A stretch of DNA of 64,000 nucleotides from Bursaphelenchus xylophilus (taxonomy: Eukaryota; Nematoda; Chromadorea; Rhabditida; Aphelenchoididae), in contig CAJFCV020000006.1 in the NCBI GenBank assembly GCA_904066235.2, forward strand, positions 5,084,001 to 5,148,000, given 5' to 3'. Made by a program: the position numbers and the translations under genes. Below are positions 59,486 to 64,000 of the stretch, piece by piece. How positions within the stretch are numbered: the first letter of the stretch is position 1; every line of letters starts with the position of its first letter. The notes below the pieces were generated by a model. The model saw only the letters and a list, made by a program, of their open reading frames with translations, did not search any database and was not told the DNA's origin.

Positions 59486-60066
59486 CTGAAAACTTCAGAA
59501 TTTGAAGATAGAACTTGCTGGTTTTAGGCTCATTCCATCATCACAAGCTTCGGCGGACATTGTTGTGCGGTGCACAAATCAACGGAACCGGAGATACGAT
59601 ACGAACAAAACTCAGGATTCGAGAAGCCAACCAACCACCACCGCTCTGACGCAATGCAAATCTGCCAACTGAGGTCTCGAATGGGAATCTCATTCAAAAA
59701 ATTTGCATTTTTTTAGTCTTGAAAATTTTGCAAGAAGAAATTCTCGGGAAATATAGAACAACTTTAGGCTACCCTACATTCGGGGCAGAGCTAACTTGAA
59801 TTTTTTAAACGGGTTGTAGCTTTGAGTTTTTTTAAATATTAACTAGCCAAAGCTGGTATACTATGTCTCTTTGACCTCTCTAAACTCAATGTACCGTTAC
59901 CTTCCGACCAGTCGGAAAATAGTAATAGTTGATCCAAAATGTCATCTTCACACACAAAAATAAATTTTCATTTTTTTTTTGATCAAAAAGTATTTTTTCG
60001 AAGCTTGAGGATGTCAGAATGTTTGAAATTGAGCTTTCATTTTGAAAATTTAGTTTTCACTTTGAA
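59486..60066. other. Divergent intergenic region between kinase and Ig/EGF gene
   Basis: The first 80 bp probably includes the true first coding exon of the kinase. The rest holds promoter sequence for both divergent genes. No clear TATA box was found. Confidence 0.4.
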
Positions 60067-61085
60067 ATGTGGTTGATTTTCCTCGTTTTTTGTGCAATTT
60101 GTATCAATTTTGTCACCGCCGAACCCGAAAAAGCTCACGTTCTTCTTGGAAAATCAGTCTCCTTACCTTGTGCGCGTGCCAATGCATCTGGTCCGTTTTA
60201 TTGGAAGCTTCAAACGGGCTTCCAAGACCTCAATGGAACCAGATTGATGGAGAGGGACGCGACTTTTGGAGGGAGAATCAGGGTTTTACCCAATCTTGCA
60301 CTGCGTATTCGGTTTGTTCAACATGATTTTGCGGGATTTTATAAGTGCACAGACCATAATGACGACGTGATTAGCAGCTATGAAGTCGGTAAGATTATTT
60401 TTCTTGTTTTTTTTCATAGTAACCTTTAATTTCTTTATTTATTTTAGTCCCAATCTCTTGCCAAAATGCCACAGAACTTAATTTAAAATTCTGTGAAACT
60501 GGAGAATGCGTTACGGGGAAGTTGGACGACCCTCATAATTCTCACGTTTCCTACTGTAAATGCAAGCCAGATGACTTTGGAATGAAGATTATGAACAGAG
60601 ATGGGCTCAATAATACGTTTAGTGCCATCAGATGGGTCATGAATAGGGAAAACTTCAAGTATTTGCCGGTGATTTTGAATATTTTGGGACTTCTGGTAAT
60701 TCCATTAGTGTTGTCCTTCTGCTCTGAATTAATGTGAGTTTGCTTTACACTTTTTTGGCGGAGAATTATAATTTTTTGTGGTTGTAACTTGCACTGTGTA
60801 GTATTATTATATTAATTTTTTTATTTTAGGAACCGCTTCTACCCCGCCGAAAAGACCCGTGGGCCCAACTGTAAGATCCCCTTGATACATCATGTCCCCA
60901 AAGTTGAGCCGAGACCAAAAGAAGACTTATACCCTGCGGCATTCAAGGAGATCCAGATCAGTGTGCCCCCAGGCGAGGAAGAGTTTAAGGACTATTTGGA
61001 GAAGCTGGTCAGACTGATGACTATCAAAAAACAGACCGGGAACAGGAGTCTCTTGCTCGATAGGACTCAGAAATCAAGAAAGTAA
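60067..61085 (+). CDS. Ig plus EGF-like single-pass membrane protein
   Basis: Three exons (60067-60388, 60448-60733, 60830-61085) join in frame to give 287 residues. A signal peptide at 1-18 precedes one Ig-like domain (LPC...FYW...GFYKC pattern, about 25-100). A Cys-rich EGF-like module follows (CQNATEL...CETGECV...YCKCKPDDFG, about 112-155). One transmembrane helix lies near 180-200 (LPVILNILGLLVIPLVLSF), followed by a cytoplasmic tail of about 85 basic residues. N-glycosylation sites NAS, NGT, NAT and NNT are present. The layout resembles the C. elegans IG-and-EGF (igeg) proteins and neuregulin-type ligands. Receptor and function are not evident. An AATAAA follows the stop at about 61123. 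Confidence 0.8.
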
Positions 61086-64000
61086 TCCAATTCGAATTGA
61101 TCTTAATTATTAATTTGAGCGAATAAATCAATTAACAATTTTAGTCTTGTCAAAATCCTTCTTTTTTTGATCTTTGAATCTCGTTTTTTTGAGGAATCGA
61201 AGGGAAAAATCCGAAAAAAGGGAGGATGAATCGTTTTTTGGCCGAAAAAACACAAAAATGTTATGGCTGAAGGAACATTCTTTCTCCCTAGCTGACTCAT
61301 TGCGTCTGAGTCTAGCTGCCCCTTTAATCCTATGAATTATTTAAAATTAAAATTGTTTTTCTGATCGAAATTTATTGTAAAGTAGGGAGTAATGGCTGAG
61401 AAAAGTTCGAACCGGATTTTTAGAGATGCGGTCGAGTGGCCAAGAGGTGGCCAGAGAATTTGCAAAGTGTTTTTTCGAAGGAAAAACGACGTACGCTTTG
61501 TCGGGATTTTTTAGAAATCGTGGTAAAAAATTATGACGTTGCTGTAGTTTTGAATTTTTAATGGTAAAATTATAGGGTTGATGGCTTGTGGGTTCAACCG
61601 ACGACTTTTTGAAGTACCGTTATATCATGGTGAGGGAAGGCCTAGGGAACCATTGCAATACAAATAGTGATCAAAATTGATGTTAATAAATGAATCCTTT
61701 AACATCAAATCATTGGTCAACCCTTGCCAGTGCCATCAAAAATTTAAGAGTAAGACAAAAATTTACAGTGTGTCCCAAGCACACCATATTTTTGCTGCCA
61801 CATTTTTTTGCTCTAATTTTTGCTGATGCAGTCAATTTTGTCGACAACGATTATTTCCTCGAGAACTTGTTAGTTTTTGCCATAAAATTCCAATCTTCAT
61901 TGTCTTGGCCACATTTTTCCTTCTGTCCCAGCCTTGCCTCTTTGTTCGGCCCTACCGAGCACCAAAGGCCTTAATGTTCCCCCAGCTCCACTCTATAATC
62001 CAATTCTTTCCCCAGAACAAGGTCATTTATCCCTCCGTTCTCTGAATGACGTTCCCCTCCTTTCGTCTTCTGTCTGGTCAGCTCACGGTCAGCTTTTCAT
62101 ACAAATTCTGTCTGCATTTCCTCTCAAATCTAATGTGAAAATCCCTGACCTCTTCGAAAAGTTTTCTGAAACGAGTTAATAAAACCCAGAGAGGATCAGG
62201 TTTCGGTCGGAATTTGGATCCGATTGCAAAGTCATCTTTCGCGGAGGGGCTAGGCTTTTGTCCGCCCGAAGAATGGCCTTTCAGACGTGATTTGTCGCGC
62301 TGAATGGACGATCTCTCTGCTCCATTTGCATCTGGCGAGGGTTCAGGACGTGACTTTTGATCGAATGTTGCGTTTTTTCCCCACTTTTTAGCTGGAGTTT
62401 TGGTGAATTTTGCTCTGAAACAAAGTTAAATATGGAGTGGGTTGAGAAAAAATATGTTCAACGACATTTAGTGTATTATTTTGGCGATCCATGGGCTAAA
62501 ATACGATTTCTTAAATTGTTGGCATGAGTAATATAAACTTCCCCAAAGTGATAGATTCGGTTTGAAAAGTAGTGACAAGTGGACTGCAGAGTGTCGAGTT
62601 CGTCCCAGCAAACAAAATCAGCCCTCAGGCCAGCTGCTCCCCTCAATATTAAGTCTTTTTCTCCCAAAAGTTCTCCATGACACGGTCTTTGATTATGAAT
62701 AATATCGTTTTTATTCATTTTTCGAGTTTAAAAAAACTTAATCCTCGTCAAAACTCTTCCCGATTCTCAAAATACAGCCTTCGCAAATGGTTGTCGCTTA
62801 TGAATCAAGCCTTCATCGCTGTGTATTTACAGTCTTTAGCGGCCCTTTTTTCCCCGCTGATGATGGGCTTTGCGTCGACTCCGCGGCGCCGAAGAAATTG
62901 GGCGGAGAATAAAAAGCGATGGGAAATCGAGTGGAAACGACGAGATTTGCACAGAATTTGGCATGCGGGGAATCGGCGGTCATAAGCGATGACTGTAACG
63001 TCGATCTTCGAAATGTTATTTATGGGGTGGGGAAAGGAGAAAGGGAAGAGTAAGTGGGTCAAGAAGGAGGTTTGTCAAATTGAGACATTTGAATATTCCG
63101 CTTGACATTGGGTCGTTTAGACTGAAAAATCTTTGAAAAGTTTAATTTGACGAAAAATCCGGTAAAAATGGCATCATTATGACTCTTTTTTACGTTTCAA
63201 TTTTCACCAAAAAATCTGATAGAAATGTAATTGATCGTATGTTTCCTAATCTTCTTCCCATCAGTAGCCCAAAAAATCGAAAGTCAGCCATTACGATTTT
63301 TTAAAATTTTCGCCAATTTTTGGCCCAACAATAACTTTTCGGCCGTTTTTCATTTCAAGGATCTAAACCATATCCCTCGATCATTATTTATATTATTGTA
63401 TACTGATTCATCTCCCGATCCATATCCGGAAATCCTCTCTCCGCTCGTTTTATCCCACCCATCTCTTAAGCCCAGATCAATGGACCCGAAAGCGCACCCA
63501 AGAAGATGTTTATTCAGGCCTTTGTCTCGTGTACAGTGTGGCCAAAAGAATGCGTTTTTCGTGTCCGAAGGTCAGCCCCACCCGGGTTCCAAACAAATTT
63601 AAATAGTTTTTATGGGGCATCCGACATAATAAAAGCGTTCCGATCGAGATTATCCCTATTTTTACGAACAGTTTTTTTGCATGACCGTAAAATTTCGGAG
63701 ATTTTATTATGCGTCTGAGAGGAGTCGACTGCAGGGGAAATGGGGAAGGGGAGCAGGGCGAGGAGCAAGTTCAGGAATGAGTGGGTTTGGGCAAAAATGA
63801 TCGGTATAAATCTTGATATCACCTTTTTACCACTCATACATACATATATGTATGTATACATAAACTATAAGCCGTGTTTGTTGGATAAAAAGACCTGTTT
63901 TTTAATCCTATCTCTCTGTAACCTCACATCAGCATTGGAATTTAACAGTAATATTTTTTTATTTGAATGATATCATCTTTTCTATGTTCTTCTCACTTAT
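61086..64000. other. Terminal intergenic region, no gene supported
   Basis: Frames at 61690-61974, 62677-62985 and 63231-63602 are not protein-like or lack splice context. A possible tRNA-like A box (GGTCGAGTGG at about 61430) and B box (GGGTTCAACC at about 61590) are spaced too far apart for a tRNA. A perfect-looking TA-rich palindrome (CATATATGTATG) sits at 63843-63854. Confidence 0.4.

Noticed and set aside
63841..63862. CATATATGTATG palindrome
   Set aside because: Simple TA-rich alternating sequence, common in AT-rich intergenic DNA.

Overview
The window reads as nuclear DNA of a nematode. It is AT-rich, with compact multi-exon genes whose introns are mostly 40-70 bp with GTAAG/GTGAG donors and TTTTAG/TTTCAG acceptors. 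It carries nematode-typical families: NAS-type astacins, an expanded family of Srd-like serpentine chemoreceptors, a TTBK-like CK1-family kinase, a P-glycoprotein and a LIM-4 type LIM-homeodomain factor. No species is assigned.

Layout. 1-7000 is mostly non-coding and holds a complete non-autonomous hAT-like element (717-1514) with a perfect 8-bp target duplication. 7070-7455 is a tiny secreted-peptide gene with a TATA box. 9313-10972 (minus) is a 7TM receptor of uncertain family, and 11464-15008 (minus) is a 12-exon secreted astacin (astacin, EGF, CUB, TSP1). 16741-21768 (plus) is a 15-exon, 1330-aa P-glycoprotein. 21932-42830 (minus) is a tandem array of five Srd-like chemoreceptors that share one exon/phase plan. 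One array intron contains two nested-in transposons, and one of these carries its own spliced open gene. 45861-48354 (minus) is a dermatopontin-like secreted protein with a Pro/Thr-rich tail. 51884-53891 (plus) is a lim-4/Lhx6/8-class gene. 54214-54546 (plus) is a small conserved-looking gene that may form an operon with pnpt-1 (54693-57325). 58295-59485 (minus) is a TTBK-like kinase, and 60067-61085 (plus) an Ig+EGF-like single-pass membrane protein. The last 2.9 kb shows no gene.

For the astacin, the P-glycoprotein, the five receptors, lim-4, PNPase and the Ig/EGF protein I followed the reading frame across every splice junction, and phases agree from start to stop. Start exons are uncertain for the kinase, the dermatopontin-like gene and one receptor. 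The most unusual content is the transposon cargo gene at 26344-27215. Its six exons keep frame for 203 codons inside a CACTA-like inverted-repeat element, and I do not recognise the protein.
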